DNA of 52,696 nt, taken from JBBSEX01 sp038239345 (GTDB lineage Bacteria > Acidobacteriota > Terriglobia > Bryobacterales > Bryobacteraceae). Location of the stretch: contig JBBSEX010000027.1 in NCBI GenBank assembly GCA_038239345.1, forward strand, positions 1 to 52,696, given 5' to 3'. The stretch's first letter is position 1. Each line of letters opens with the position of its first letter. Below the pieces are notes generated by a model, which made no database searches, had not been told where the DNA came from, and saw nothing but the letters and a program-made list of their open reading frames with translations. Shown one piece after another: positions 22,564 to 32,525 of this stretch. The position numbers and the translations under genes were made by a program.

Positions 22564-23678
22564 CTAGTTGAAACTTTCGCGAACGAGTATGCGGAGTTCG
22601 TGGGGCGGAATCTTGAGCTGCAGACGGACTCCAGAACCCCGAAAGACATGGTCGGTCAAAACATCACGCCAAGCGGAGTTAGCTTCGCTCTTTCTAACCG
22701 TCAAACTGCCGTCGTAGCGCTGTTCCGCCAACGTGTTTACAACGGTAATGACTCTATGAGTGGAACCCTTGTAGAAGTACGCTGCCACATCCTGACCATC
22801 GGCGGAGGGTTGATATGACTGAGCACCGTAAATGAGAGCATCCTTGTACTCTTGTCGAATGGTGACTAACTTCTTAAGATAGGGACACCGATCGCGAGAC
22901 GCGGAGCAATCTCCGTTTGACACGGCGCGAGATCCGCAGACCAGTATGCCGAAACTCTACTGGCACCCAACGTAAATTGAAGGGGAGCAATCCCATTATC
23001 AAGGTCTCCGTCAATGTCGGCGAATAACACGCCTCCCCGGCCATCCGCGTTGTAGACGCTGGCGACCTCCATTGAATTCATACCCGTCGGCAGCCCACTC
23101 TTCGGACTGACCCGCATGCCGATAGGTGGCCCAGGGGACATTGGTAAGTCGGTGTTTGCAAGCGGCACAACGTTTCCGATTTCAGTCTGGACCATGCCCA
23201 TACGCCGCCGTGAGGGCGAGCCAGCCGTGATGAGTTAACCCAGTTTCGGGATCAGAGCGCGAATAAGCATTCTGGTTTGCCCGGTATTCGTCATACAGAG
23301 TCGCATCAGGGCAATGGACTCATGCCTGGGAACCGTAATCTCGATAGTGAATCGTAGCGGAGGAGCGACTGCATGACAAGCACTGACATTCAGCGTCAAT
23401 CCATCCTTCGATCGTGCGGAACTGTCCACTAACATGCCGCCATTGCTTGACAGTGTGAGGTTAGACAGTGTCGGGCCGCCGGTACTCACCTCGAACAGAG
23501 GAGACGGCTTGACCAGGTGCTCGATATGTGTGACGTTGTTTCGAATGCCCGCGAGGTTCATCCCGCGCGAGTCGAGTTCGAAGCGAAGTGATATCTTCTT
23601 ATTGCCGACAGTGATCGGGGTCTGCGCCAAGCCGATGCACGCTAGGACGAGTATCAGCGCGAGCGGTCGAATAAGCAT
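22564..23678 (-). pseudogene. Broken DUF6259-like glycosidase gene
   Basis: The - strand begins with a signal peptide (MLIRPLALILVLACIGLAQT) and a beta-sandwich N-domain (147 residues), hits an in-frame TAA at 23235-23237, then continues in the same frame to about 22900 (VVPLANTDLPMSPGPPIGMR ... DGDLDNGIAPLQFTLGA). It then jumps, with a frame change, to a C-terminal part (YKDALIYGAQSYQP ... PPHELRILVRESFN). The whole central catalytic barrel expected in DUF6259-type proteins is missing, so there is an internal deletion, a stop and a frameshift. The ends match secreted glycoside-hydrolase-like proteins that accompany DUF2961 genes. Family naming is tentative. Confidence 0.7.
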
Positions 23679-23721
23679 TCGAATAACCTCAGCCCACGAC
23701 GCGGAATGCCGGTCTCAGTCT

Positions 23722-24870
23722 CTACTCGATCCCGAGCTGTTCCTTGTCTGGCAATTTGGGAAACGCTGCGTGCGGCTCGGTTTGATACCAGAACGCTACT
23801 GAGGCGATATCGTCCCTGAGCGGCAAATAGGTCCGGTTCACTCTCCATCCGAGCGCTTGAATGGTGATGCGCAAATCCGTATCGAAACGCACGGGATCCG
23901 CGACGTGCCAGCGATAGAGGCCAAATCTCTGTTGGGAGATGTAAAGCCCGTCGGGCTTGATCACCTGCACGAGACCGGAATAGGGCGTAGTGAACGTCTC
24001 GTACTCTTTCTTGTCCCTGTTCTCGAAATTATACGAGCCGTTGAAGTAGTCTTCCGTGCCGGTTCCATTGATGGTGGGAAATTCTTTGTCGCCATCCAGG
24101 AAGAACTTGATTTCGCCTTCGCCCCACCAGCCATTGGTGTGCACACCCCACGCCATATAGGTGCCCACGAAATGACCCTTGCCTTTTACGTTGTCGAGAA
24201 TCGTGTAAACCTGTTTGAACGGCAGCGGGTTGCTGCGGCGGAACTGCGCGTGGAAATAGGCGGCGTCACGAGGCACCTGGCCTTGCGTATAGTCGATCTG
24301 GTAATAGAGCCGCATGGCCACCGTGTCCAGGTTCTCCATGGTGATTCTGGCTTTTTTTCGAAAAGGCATCGGCCAGTAGGAATTGAACGCGCTGCCGGGA
24401 TTCACGCAGATTGCGAGAGAAGAGAGGTGAGCGTACTTGCCCCAACCCATCGCGAAAAAATCGCCGACCGGAACTTCCACCGAGGGCTCCGTCTCATCGT
24501 CCCAGAACATACGGAGAATGGAGTACCGCCACTGGCCGGTCGGAGTCATCCAGATGTGCTGGATATTGCCTTGGCCGTTGATCTCGCCGAGAGTGAAGGT
24601 CTTGCCCGGCGGGATAACAACATAGGGATTGACTTTCCAGCCCTGACCGAGGTCGGCTGCTTCGCGGGAAGCTGTACCCTCCTTCGCCATGCCGCCCTTT
24701 CCTTTTTCACCGGTGAAGTTTTCCGGGCTAATAGAAAAAGACTTTGTGTTTGAGAGCCGGTACAAATTGCTCATGTTACCGGCCAGCCCGTCAAACGATC
24801 CTTCTTGAGCCACCAATGTCAGAGAAGCAAACAGCAAAAGCCCTGAAGCTGCCGACCTAACGAGTCTCAT
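23722..24870 (-). CDS. DUF2961 (GH172-type) glycosidase, intact
   Basis: A 382-residue secreted protein with a signal peptide (1-21) and the complete DUF2961 fold. Recognisable are IQHIWMTPTGQWRYSILRMF, FFAMGWGKYAHLSSLAICVN, AFNSYWPMPFRKKARITMEN and the GTGTEDYFNGSYNF motif with its catalytic-type acids. DUF2961 proteins are now classed as GH172; studied members act on alpha-fructofuranosyl or D-arabinofuranosyl links, often as hexamers. The likely site is the periplasm. It lies between the DUF6259 relic and monooxygenase B. A broken paralogue with the same motifs stands at 51356-52508. The exact glycan cannot be read from the sequence. Confidence 0.9.
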   Translation of the reverse strand: MRLVRSAASGLLLFASLTLVAQEGSFDGLAGNMSNLYRLSNTKSFSISPENFTGEKGKGGMAKEGTASREAADLGQGWKVNPYVVIPPGKTFTLGEINGQGNIQHIWMTPTGQWRYSILRMFWDDETEPSVEVPVGDFFAMGWGKYAHLSSLAICVNPGSAFNSYWPMPFRKKARITMENLDTVAMRLYYQIDYTQGQVPRDAAYFHAQFRRSNPLPFKQVYTILDNVKGKGHFVGTYMAWGVHTNGWWGEGEIKFFLDGDKEFPTINGTGTEDYFNGSYNFENRDKKEYETFTTPYSGLVQVIKPDGLYISQQRFGLYRWHVADPVRFDTDLRITIQALGWRVNRTYLPLRDDIASVAFWYQTEPHAAFPKLPDKEQLGIE

Positions 24871-24917
24871 CCGTGCAGTTCTCCTTCGATCTTTAACTAC
24901 GGTGACTAGGATAATGA

Positions 24918-27536
24918 TTAATGCTGGGCTGTGGCAACAACCGGCAAGCTTTTATTAGAAACCACAGACTCAAACAATTCAGGGTCGCCTATTTGGGGGC
25001 TGATGGCGAAATCCATCAGGCCGCCCAGCATCTCGTTCCAGGTTTGCTCTCCATAGACTACCTCTGCGTTCGGGTCCGGATTGAACGGATTGTTATGGGA
25101 ATTATCAAACATCCCGACCACCTCAATGACAGTTCCTTTCGGCAGCAGCCGCGGAGTCCTGAGCAAATAGTTGAGCTGCCAATTGAAATCCCAATGAGGA
25201 ACCCGCAGCAGGACTTCCGATTCTCCACTAGGGTAGGTGGCACGATACTCGAATGACTTGCCGCGCAGATGCATGTGAGGCAATAGAGAAAGCAGAGTAA
25301 CATCGCGTGTCAGCCGGGCACGCGCCTCGATCGGATAATTGTCAACGTTGGGCGGGATGCTGAATGCGAAGTTTTGGACATTGACAGTCTTCACCCGCTC
25401 TTGAGGCTGTTGGCGCGCGAACCGGATACCGACGCTCGTGGTGTCGGAAGCCACCTTCCCCGCGGTTGTGTAATGTATCTGAAAAAGGATCACCGATCCA
25501 GCCTTCATCAGCCGCGCCTGGCCAGGCTCCAGAACTTTTGGAACGTAGCCCGGCACATAGAAACCAAGAGTCTCCGAGTCTGTTCCAGAGCTGAACTGCT
25601 TCGGCTCGGGCGCACCTGGTTTGCGCGCGAGTGCCTTGGCAATCGCTTCGGCATCCAGGAAGTCATTCAACTTGCCGCGCGCCAGGGGACTCTTCTTGGG
25701 GTCCAATGCAAATGCGATCACATGATGTACGATCGCGCGGTTGCCCGGACGAATTTCGGCGCCCTCCACCCAGCGGTCTTCTGTCAAACCGGAAGGCATG
25801 AGGATGTACTGATAGGGGATGCTCCCGGACGCGGGTGCCGTAAACGACTTGGCCATCGGAATGACAAGATCCGGCTTGCCGATGTTCCAGCCCTCCGCAA
25901 ATTCCAGCGGTTTGGGCGCATCTTTCGGATCGCCTTCGGGTGCGCCAGTGTCGGCCCAGGTTGTGAGAATCGCCAGCTCGTGAGCTGAGAGACGGCTGTC
26001 ATTGGCGAGCTCCGGGTGGCCCGCCTCTGCAAACCAGGGCGGCATCTTCTTCTGAATAACGGCGGCGCGAATAGCCTTCGCCCAAGGACGCGCCTGGGTA
26101 TAGGTCAGCAGAGGCATGGGAGCCGCTTCGCCCGGCCGGTGGCAGCCCTGACAGCGCGCCTGCAGCACCGGCAAAACATCCTTGTTGAAAGTGACAGAAC
26201 CCACTTTTGCGCTCGCTGCTTTCACATCGCCATCATCCGGGGCAGCCCCGAAGATCGGGGGCGTATCCGTGACTGGTTCCATGGCGATTTCCATGAAGCC
26301 GTTCAGCATCTCTTCCCAGGTCTGCTCCCCGTAGTGCACATCCACCTTGGGATCCGGATTAGCGGGATTGTTGGGCGAATTGTCGTAATGGCCGGTGCAT
26401 TCCAGAATGGTGCCTTTCGGGAGTAGCTTCGGACTCGCCATGTAGTAATTGATCTGCCAGTTAAAGTCGTACCTCGGAATGTTCAGCAGAACTTCGGATT
26501 CACCTGTCGGATAGATCGCGCGATATTGAAAATCCTTGCCGCGGAGGTGCATGTGGGGAAGCATCGAGACCATGCGGACGTCATGTAAGACCGTGGCTCG
26601 CGCCATTAGCTGATGATTAGGATCTTCCGCCGGGATCGTAAAGCGCGTGTTGAAGACGAGCACACCTTTGACACGCTCGCGTGGCGGCTGCTTTGCAAAA
26701 ACGAACCCAATCCGGGTTTGGTCACTCTCCGGCTTACCGGTGGTCGTGTAGTGAATCTGGAAGGTGAGATTCGACCCGCCCTTGACCAGCTTAGCTTGTC
26801 CATCTTTGAGAGCCGGAGGGCCTCCCCCTGGAACGAACACCTGTAGCATTTCGCTATCCGCCGGCGAAGAGAACTGCGGAGGTTCTTTGCCCGATTTGGC
26901 AGTTGCCAACCGCGCTTTTTCAAGGTCAAAAGTGAAATATTCACCCAGCGGGCGCGCCGCTGCGAGTCCCTTGGCCTGGGGACCGCTTGACGCGATGATG
27001 TGATGCACCACCCGGCGATTGCCGGGCCGCACTTCAACCGCCTGGACCCATTTGTCCTCCGTGAATCCCGTCGGCACTGAGATGTATTGGTAGGGGACTG
27101 TGCCGCTGGCTGGGATGTAGAAAGCTTTCGGGATTTCAACGATTACATCGGGCTTACCGATCCGCCATCCTTCTGTAAAAGTGAGCGGCTTCGGAGCGTC
27201 CTGGCTGTTCCCTTCCGGCGCGCCCGCATCGGCCCACGACGTCAATACCTGAATTTCCTTTTGCGACAAGCTGGGATTGTTCAGGAATGCGCCGTGCGAG
27301 CCGTCTGCAAACCAGGGCGGCATCTTCTTTTGGAGTACGGCACCCTTAATCGCCTTCGCCCAAGGCCGTGCTTCGGCGTAGTTAAGCAATGACATCGGCG
27401 CAATTTCACCGGGACGGTGGCATTCCTGACACCGCTCCTGCAAGATGCGCTCGACATCTTTGTGAAACGTGACAGGTGCAGACGCCCAAGCACAAATGGA
27501 AGCGCACAAAAATACAACGACAGCTTTGCCCTTCAT
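24918..27536 (-). CDS. Tandem double cytochrome c-copper monooxygenase B
   Basis: About 872 residues holding two full modules in one chain. The first half has RCQECH, KKMPPW, VVHHII, QIHYTTTG, LPHMHLRGKD and WEEMLNG. The second, after a short linker near residue 450, has RCQGCH, KKMPPW, IVHHVI, QIHYTTAG, LPHMHLRGKS and WNEMLGG. Thus two hemes and four copper sites are predicted in one secreted polypeptide. Chain length is about twice that of its neighbours. The second half looks closer to protein A than to its own first half (same NIGKPD, NVQNFAFSIPP and EARARLTRD features), which suggests fusion of neighbouring paralogues. ATG 27536 gives the signal peptide MKGKAVVVFLCASICAWA; starts at 27548 and 27596 are alternatives. 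Confidence 0.88.
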   Translation of the reverse strand: MKGKAVVVFLCASICAWASAPVTFHKDVERILQERCQECHRPGEIAPMSLLNYAEARPWAKAIKGAVLQKKMPPWFADGSHGAFLNNPSLSQKEIQVLTSWADAGAPEGNSQDAPKPLTFTEGWRIGKPDVIVEIPKAFYIPASGTVPYQYISVPTGFTEDKWVQAVEVRPGNRRVVHHIIASSGPQAKGLAAARPLGEYFTFDLEKARLATAKSGKEPPQFSSPADSEMLQVFVPGGGPPALKDGQAKLVKGGSNLTFQIHYTTTGKPESDQTRIGFVFAKQPPRERVKGVLVFNTRFTIPAEDPNHQLMARATVLHDVRMVSMLPHMHLRGKDFQYRAIYPTGESEVLLNIPRYDFNWQINYYMASPKLLPKGTILECTGHYDNSPNNPANPDPKVDVHYGEQTWEEMLNGFMEIAMEPVTDTPPIFGAAPDDGDVKAASAKVGSVTFNKDVLPVLQARCQGCHRPGEAAPMPLLTYTQARPWAKAIRAAVIQKKMPPWFAEAGHPELANDSRLSAHELAILTTWADTGAPEGDPKDAPKPLEFAEGWNIGKPDLVIPMAKSFTAPASGSIPYQYILMPSGLTEDRWVEGAEIRPGNRAIVHHVIAFALDPKKSPLARGKLNDFLDAEAIAKALARKPGAPEPKQFSSGTDSETLGFYVPGYVPKVLEPGQARLMKAGSVILFQIHYTTAGKVASDTTSVGIRFARQQPQERVKTVNVQNFAFSIPPNVDNYPIEARARLTRDVTLLSLLPHMHLRGKSFEYRATYPSGESEVLLRVPHWDFNWQLNYLLRTPRLLPKGTVIEVVGMFDNSHNNPFNPDPNAEVVYGEQTWNEMLGGLMDFAISPQIGDPELFESVVSNKSLPVVATAQH

Positions 27537-27628
27537 ATCCAGAATCATATCGGTACCAACCTTAGTCGACAAGATCGAATTGGCCACGGGTATCAAGGTT
27601 CATTAGGCGAAACACGCGCCAGCTCGCA

Positions 27629-29776
27629 TTAGTATTTGCGCCAGACCTGCGTGACCGTTTGTTGACCGACGCCTGGGCGGCTGTAATCGCAAACACCTGC
27701 GGGAAAGATCGCCCTTAACTTGCCGATCTGGTCCGGTGTCAACGGCTGGCGGTAGTCTTTCGCATCGATCTGCTTCAACGTACACTTCACGATGTTGTTC
27801 GCGATGGGCGCGCCTGCAGCGATACGCGGGTCTCCATAGAACGGATACAGCGTCTCACATGGGCGGGCCTTACCATCCAGTAGCTTCTCGCCTGTCGCGT
27901 TCCAGCACGCATCTTGAAGTCCGGCTGGCTTGTTGCGAGCCACTTTTTCCGCCGCGCTTCGATTCGATTGATCCTGCTGAATGCTATTCAACCACTGATC
28001 CATTACCGGAAGCGCTTCCGCGAGGTGAATCGTAAGAGGTGATTTCAAAGACGTCAGATCGTTGTACAGAAAACCGGCCGTTGGCATCGTGAACATCACT
28101 TGATTTTCCGCATTGCCGTTGGCCGAGGTCAGCCGGGCCCGCGTCGAAAAACTCCTGAAGCGATCATGCAGATCGGGCAGGTTGTCGAGGTAGGGCCGCA
28201 TATCGAAAATAGGCGTGGCTGCCAGCCCACCACTCCCACTGTTAATTCGGCCCGCTTGATAGGCGAGTTGGACGGATGACGCACTGGCTGTCATTCGGCG
28301 TGCGCCGATTTGGCCATCGACATCGTATCCACCGACGCGTTCATTTAGATCGAGAAATTGAGCCGCGTCGATGCGCCCTGCGTTGAACGCCGCAAGGCCG
28401 TATTGCACGCCTGAGTTATCCAACAATCTGGACGCGAAGCCTGTGTCTCGATCCTTGCCCAGAATGTTCACGGCATTATCGTAGATAGTGCAGCGCGTTC
28501 CAGCAGAATTCTTGTCGGCGTTGTACACCGCAGCGCTCGGGACGACCTTATCGCAATTGGCGGGATTCACCCATCCTGGCGAGAAAGTGGACGGAATCCA
28601 GGTAAGCTTTCCCAATTGCCGCGTGGTGCACATACCCCAACTGGAGAACCCGGAAACTGCCGTCTTTTGGTCTTCGGTCCACGCCGCCGATGAGGTATCG
28701 AAAGCGTGCGCCAGAAGCGAGCAGTCCAGCGCTCCAGCGGCCACGGTGTAAATGTCGGGATAGCTGATACTTGGCATAATTCCATCGAGCAATCCCGGGT
28801 AATCCTGCGCGATCAGGTGCTGTTGCATCGACCCGCCGGACCCGCCCCAACCGATGGTATGAACTGGCACGCCGAACCGCTTGATGAAATATTCCTTGAC
28901 CATCATCAATGTCTCGGCGGACAGCACGTCATTGCAGTTGTTACCGAAGACATTGAAAGTCGACGAGGCCACCGCGTAACCCTGCGACAACACCGAATTG
29001 TTCAGGACGCCGCCAGTAGTCGTGGCCTGGCGATACCCGGCGGAGCATCCGCCGCCGAACGTATAGACAAGCCTCCCGTTCCAACCTGGCGACGCGGTCC
29101 ATGGATCCGGCAAAGGCTGCCCGGGCTGATGCAGGAAAGCGATCTCGTAAACGGCGCGGTTGATTGTGCCAGTTTCTTTGCGGACGATGTTATCCACTGT
29201 GTGGCCGTCTGAAGTCTTAGTCTGCTCGATGTCAGACGGGCGGGGCCCGGAAGGATCGAAGGGCTTGAACTTGCCTGCCGCAGTCGACCAATATTGATAT
29301 TCGATTCGCGTATTCGCGGTGCAGTCGGAATCCAGCGCGGGGCCTAATCCCCAGAACTCGGTCTGACACACAAAAGGCGATTGGTGCGGACCCGAAAGCA
29401 CCGGACCTGTCATGGGATAGTTGGTTACATCCAGCGCGGCCTGGCGCGATCCTGTATAGATGAGTTCGAGCGCATTGTGACCAATGTTGAGATGTGTCGC
29501 CAAGCCCAGCATCGATCTTGGTTCTTTCACGCCACGAAAAGCCTGAGTGATATCCCGCCCGTTTAGTAAGATCCGCAAGGCCTGCAAGGAACGTTCATCG
29601 GGGCCGGTGACTTGAACGAGAGCGTCTCCTCCAGTGACCATATCTGGCCGCGACGAGAGAATCCGGAGAGTGAATTTGGGAGCGGGCCAAGCAGGCGTGG
29701 GACCAAGCTGAAGTGCGAGCGCAATGGCCGCGGTCCAGACCGCCCTATTGCTGCGCTGTCGGCTGATTGGTGGCAC
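27629..29776 (-). CDS. DUF6351 secreted hydrolase-like protein
   Basis: A 715-residue protein that I assign to the DUF6351 group, alpha/beta-hydrolase-like secreted proteins. Visible parts are a lead segment with the basic-hydrophobic pattern of a signal peptide (PPISRQRSNRAVWTAAIALA), a beta N-domain (FTLRILSSRPDMVTGGDALV) and the core with WNGRLVYTFGGGCSAGYRQ, then GWGGSGGSMQQHLIAQDYPG. The last is a nucleophile-elbow-like G-x-S-x-G arrangement, followed by PSISYPDIYT. Probable activity is on an ester or amide in the periplasm; the substrate is unknown. GTG 29776 is chosen because it gives the better signal peptide; ATG 29824 would overlap monooxygenase C by 80 bases rather than 32. Confidence 0.75.
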   Translation of the reverse strand: MPPISRQRSNRAVWTAAIALALQLGPTPAWPAPKFTLRILSSRPDMVTGGDALVQVTGPDERSLQALRILLNGRDITQAFRGVKEPRSMLGLATHLNIGHNALELIYTGSRQAALDVTNYPMTGPVLSGPHQSPFVCQTEFWGLGPALDSDCTANTRIEYQYWSTAAGKFKPFDPSGPRPSDIEQTKTSDGHTVDNIVRKETGTINRAVYEIAFLHQPGQPLPDPWTASPGWNGRLVYTFGGGCSAGYRQATTTGGVLNNSVLSQGYAVASSTFNVFGNNCNDVLSAETLMMVKEYFIKRFGVPVHTIGWGGSGGSMQQHLIAQDYPGLLDGIMPSISYPDIYTVAAGALDCSLLAHAFDTSSAAWTEDQKTAVSGFSSWGMCTTRQLGKLTWIPSTFSPGWVNPANCDKVVPSAAVYNADKNSAGTRCTIYDNAVNILGKDRDTGFASRLLDNSGVQYGLAAFNAGRIDAAQFLDLNERVGGYDVDGQIGARRMTASASSVQLAYQAGRINSGSGGLAATPIFDMRPYLDNLPDLHDRFRSFSTRARLTSANGNAENQVMFTMPTAGFLYNDLTSLKSPLTIHLAEALPVMDQWLNSIQQDQSNRSAAEKVARNKPAGLQDACWNATGEKLLDGKARPCETLYPFYGDPRIAAGAPIANNIVKCTLKQIDAKDYRQPLTPDQIGKLRAIFPAGVCDYSRPGVGQQTVTQVWRKY

Positions 29777-31121
29777 TGGCTGATGTGCCGGGAGCAGCGG
29801 GTGAGACCGCATCGCTGGGTGCATCCTGGAAGAACTTCAGTTCTTTGAGATCTGGAGGGATGCCTAACTCCACGAATCCCGCCATCATCTCATCTTCGCT
29901 TTGAAAGCCGCCTTTTACGCGAGCCTGCGGGTTGGGATTGTAGGGATTATTGGCCGAGTTGTCCCATGCTGCCGAACAGATAAAAAGCGTTCCCTTCGGC
30001 AGAACTTTAGGCTTGTCAAGGTAGTAGCTCATTTGCCAGTGGAAATCGTACTTGGGTACGCGCAGTAGAACCTCAGACTCGCCGGTCGGGTAGATCGCAC
30101 GAAATTCCATCGATTTGCCGCGCAGATGCATGTGAGGTTGGAAGGCGACAATCCGCACTTCGCGGGTAAGGTAAACCTGGGACTGCATGCGATGATCCGC
30201 CTCACCGGGAGGAATCGAAAGCAGCGTGCCGTTGTTGATCCGAATGGTGTGGACGCGCTCGGTCACAGGCTCTTTTGCGAAGATAAGACCGATCCGGCTC
30301 CGATCCGTGCTCGCGGTGCCGTTTGGCGTATAGTGCATTTCGAAAATGATGTCCGACCTGGCCGGAATCAACTTGGCCTGACCGGGATGAAACTTGACTG
30401 GATCCGCACCCGGAGCGTATACCTGCAAATGTTCGGGCTCGCTGACCGCCGAGAACATCGTTTCGCCTTTGGGCCGGGCGGTGAATTTGTGATATTTGGC
30501 AAGCTCAAAAAACTCGCCGGTGGGCGCCGTTCGTGCATACTCGCCACCGGGCTCACGTGCGAAAAGGACGGAGTGGTGAACAACCGTTGGGTTGCCCGGA
30601 CGAACCTCGATCGCTTGGACCCATTTGTCTTCTTTGAATCCGCTGGGAACAATGATGTATTGGTAGGGCAGCGTACCTGTTGCCGGAACATTGAAGGCGA
30701 CCGGCATTTCGATCACTATGTCCGGTTTCCCGAAGTGCCAACCCTCGTAGAATTGGCGCGGCGGCGGTGCGTCTTTGGGTGAGCCTTCGAGAGCGCCATT
30801 CTCAGCCCACGCAACCAAAGTCTGGACATCGTGATCCGACAGAGAGCGATCGTTCGCGAAATGGCCAAATTGCGGATCGGCGTGCCATGGCGGCATCTTG
30901 CGTTGCAGCACCGCTGTGCGGATGGCTTTGGCCCACGGGCGAACCTGCCGATACGTTAAGAGCGGCATCGGACCGATCTCACCGGGACGGTGGCAGCTCT
31001 GGCAATTCTTCTGGAGCAGAGGCAGGACGTCGCGATCAAACGTTACCTCTGGGTGTCTGGCCGCGAATACTCCACCAGCCATCGACAGAGCGAGCAACAA
31101 AGGCGCGAAGCGGGATGCCAT
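29745..31121 (-). CDS. Cytochrome c-copper monooxygenase fusion C
   Basis: About 458 residues: signal peptide (MASRFAPLLLALSMAGGVFA), heme motif CQSCH (C40, C43, H44), KMPPWHADP for the axial Met, VVHHSVLF and EMHYTPNG for the CuH site, QPHMHLRGK and SEDEMMAGF for the CuM site. The ATG at 31121 is preferred over 31160, since it begins directly with the signal peptide. The gene overlaps the DUF6351 gene downstream, so oxidase and hydrolase are probably expressed as one unit, suggesting consecutive steps on the same substrate. The divergent regulator gene starts about 200 bases away. Confidence 0.87.
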   Translation of the reverse strand: MASRFAPLLLALSMAGGVFAARHPEVTFDRDVLPLLQKNCQSCHRPGEIGPMPLLTYRQVRPWAKAIRTAVLQRKMPPWHADPQFGHFANDRSLSDHDVQTLVAWAENGALEGSPKDAPPPRQFYEGWHFGKPDIVIEMPVAFNVPATGTLPYQYIIVPSGFKEDKWVQAIEVRPGNPTVVHHSVLFAREPGGEYARTAPTGEFFELAKYHKFTARPKGETMFSAVSEPEHLQVYAPGADPVKFHPGQAKLIPARSDIIFEMHYTPNGTASTDRSRIGLIFAKEPVTERVHTIRINNGTLLSIPPGEADHRMQSQVYLTREVRIVAFQPHMHLRGKSMEFRAIYPTGESEVLLRVPKYDFHWQMSYYLDKPKVLPKGTLFICSAAWDNSANNPYNPNPQARVKGGFQSEDEMMAGFVELGIPPDLKELKFFQDAPSDAVSPAAPGTSASATNQPTAQQ

Positions 31122-31326
31122 AGCTAATGTAAGCTTATCATCGGGCGTGTGCACAGCCAATCTGGATTCGAAGATGCGCCATCCGGTTCGCTGTTCGAAA
31201 CTAAGCCGGCGCTTCGAGACGGAGGTACTCTGGAGTCGAGAGCGCGTTTGCGCATAACGGTTCGATTGAGCGGCCTGTTATGAATCGTTGCGCTCGACTA
31301 ATGGGATTTCGTACAGTGAATCTTTG

Positions 31327-32502
31327 GTGACCAGCTTGAACGACGACAGCACCTCGAAACGCCGCTACCTAGTTGACGCAGTCTCGAAAGCTTGTGACAT
31401 TTTGGATGCCTTCCAGTTCGACGGTGAGCTGTTACGGCTGCATGACGTCGTTGAGCGCACTCAGATGAATAAGACGCGCACGTTTCGCATCTTATGCACT
31501 TTAGCGGATCGCGGATTAATCGAGCGGGTGGGCGCGCATCAATACCGCTCCACGATCAAGCCTTTGAAGCGGAACAAACATCGCATCGGGTATTGCGCGC
31601 TTACCTCCGAAATTGCTTTCTCAAGAGCCATTACCGAGGGTCTGCGGCAAGCGGCGGCCGAGCAGCGGATAGATTTGATCATCCTGGACAATCACTACAA
31701 CTCGAAACTGGTGGTGCGAAATGTCGAGCTGCTGATCCGCGAGAAGGTGAACCTGGCCCTGATACATCAGGGGGACGAGCATCTGGCTCCTATAATCGCT
31801 TCGCGTCTAAGAGAAGCTGGAATACCGATGATCGCTATTCATGTTCCTCATCCCGGAGCGAACTATTTCGGACCGGATAACTATTCCGCGGGCGTGCTGG
31901 GAGGCCGCTACGCCGGCAAATGGGTAAAGCAGCACTGGCATGGCGAGATCAACCAGATCGTGCTGGTCGAGTACCCAAGAGCCGGATTATTTTCGCGCAG
32001 CCGTCTTACCGGCGCAGTGGCTGGGCTCAGGGAAACGCTGCCCGGGATCGACGACTCGCGCGTGTTTTTTCTCAATGGACAAGCCAAGTTCGCGGCCAGC
32101 CTCGAGATTACACGAAAACACTTGCGCAGAACCGCCAAAGTCGAGCACGCCCTCATCAGCGGCGTGGACGACCCCAGTACGATCGGCGCTCTGCGGGCGT
32201 TCGAAGAGGCTGGCCGCGGCGAGAATTGCATCGCCCTGGGGCAAGGGGGGTCGCCCGAGGCTCGCGCAGAACTGCGCCGACCCAGAACTCGGTTGATCGC
32301 GTCGGTAGCCTATTTTCCGGAACGCTACGGAGAAGGCTTGATTGCAATGGCCATGCAGATTCTATCCACGAAATCGGTCCCTCCGGCGGTGTTTATCAAG
32401 CACCAGCTAATCTCACCGGCGAACGTCGATCATCTGTATCCTACCGACGCGGTTGTTCAGACGGCTGAACTCACTGCGGCGTCATTGGGTGATTCAGCCT
32501 AG
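31327..32502 (+). CDS. IclR-type HTH fused to periplasmic-binding sensor
   Basis: About 391 residues. The N-terminus (from GTG 31327) carries an IclR-like winged helix: RRYLVDAVSKACDILDAF, then LHDVVERTQMNKTRTFRILC and LADRGLIERVG. Instead of the IclR effector domain, residues about 80-380 form a LacI/RbsB-like sugar-binding domain (HRIGYCALTSEIAFSRAITE, then IREKVNLALIHQGDEHLAPI, then ALISGVDDPSTIGALRAFEE). It should sense a small sugar-like ligand and control transcription. It lies between monooxygenase C (divergent) and TonB receptor 2 and is a candidate reader of the 17-bp motif before receptors 1 and 2. The start is uncertain; TTG 31288 is in frame. Confidence 0.82.
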   Translation: MTSLNDDSTSKRRYLVDAVSKACDILDAFQFDGELLRLHDVVERTQMNKTRTFRILCTLADRGLIERVGAHQYRSTIKPLKRNKHRIGYCALTSEIAFSRAITEGLRQAAAEQRIDLIILDNHYNSKLVVRNVELLIREKVNLALIHQGDEHLAPIIASRLREAGIPMIAIHVPHPGANYFGPDNYSAGVLGGRYAGKWVKQHWHGEINQIVLVEYPRAGLFSRSRLTGAVAGLRETLPGIDDSRVFFLNGQAKFAASLEITRKHLRRTAKVEHALISGVDDPSTIGALRAFEEAGRGENCIALGQGGSPEARAELRRPRTRLIASVAYFPERYGEGLIAMAMQILSTKSVPPAVFIKHQLISPANVDHLYPTDAVVQTAELTAASLGDSA

Positions 32503-32525
32503 AACCACTGTGCCTAATCGTCAAG

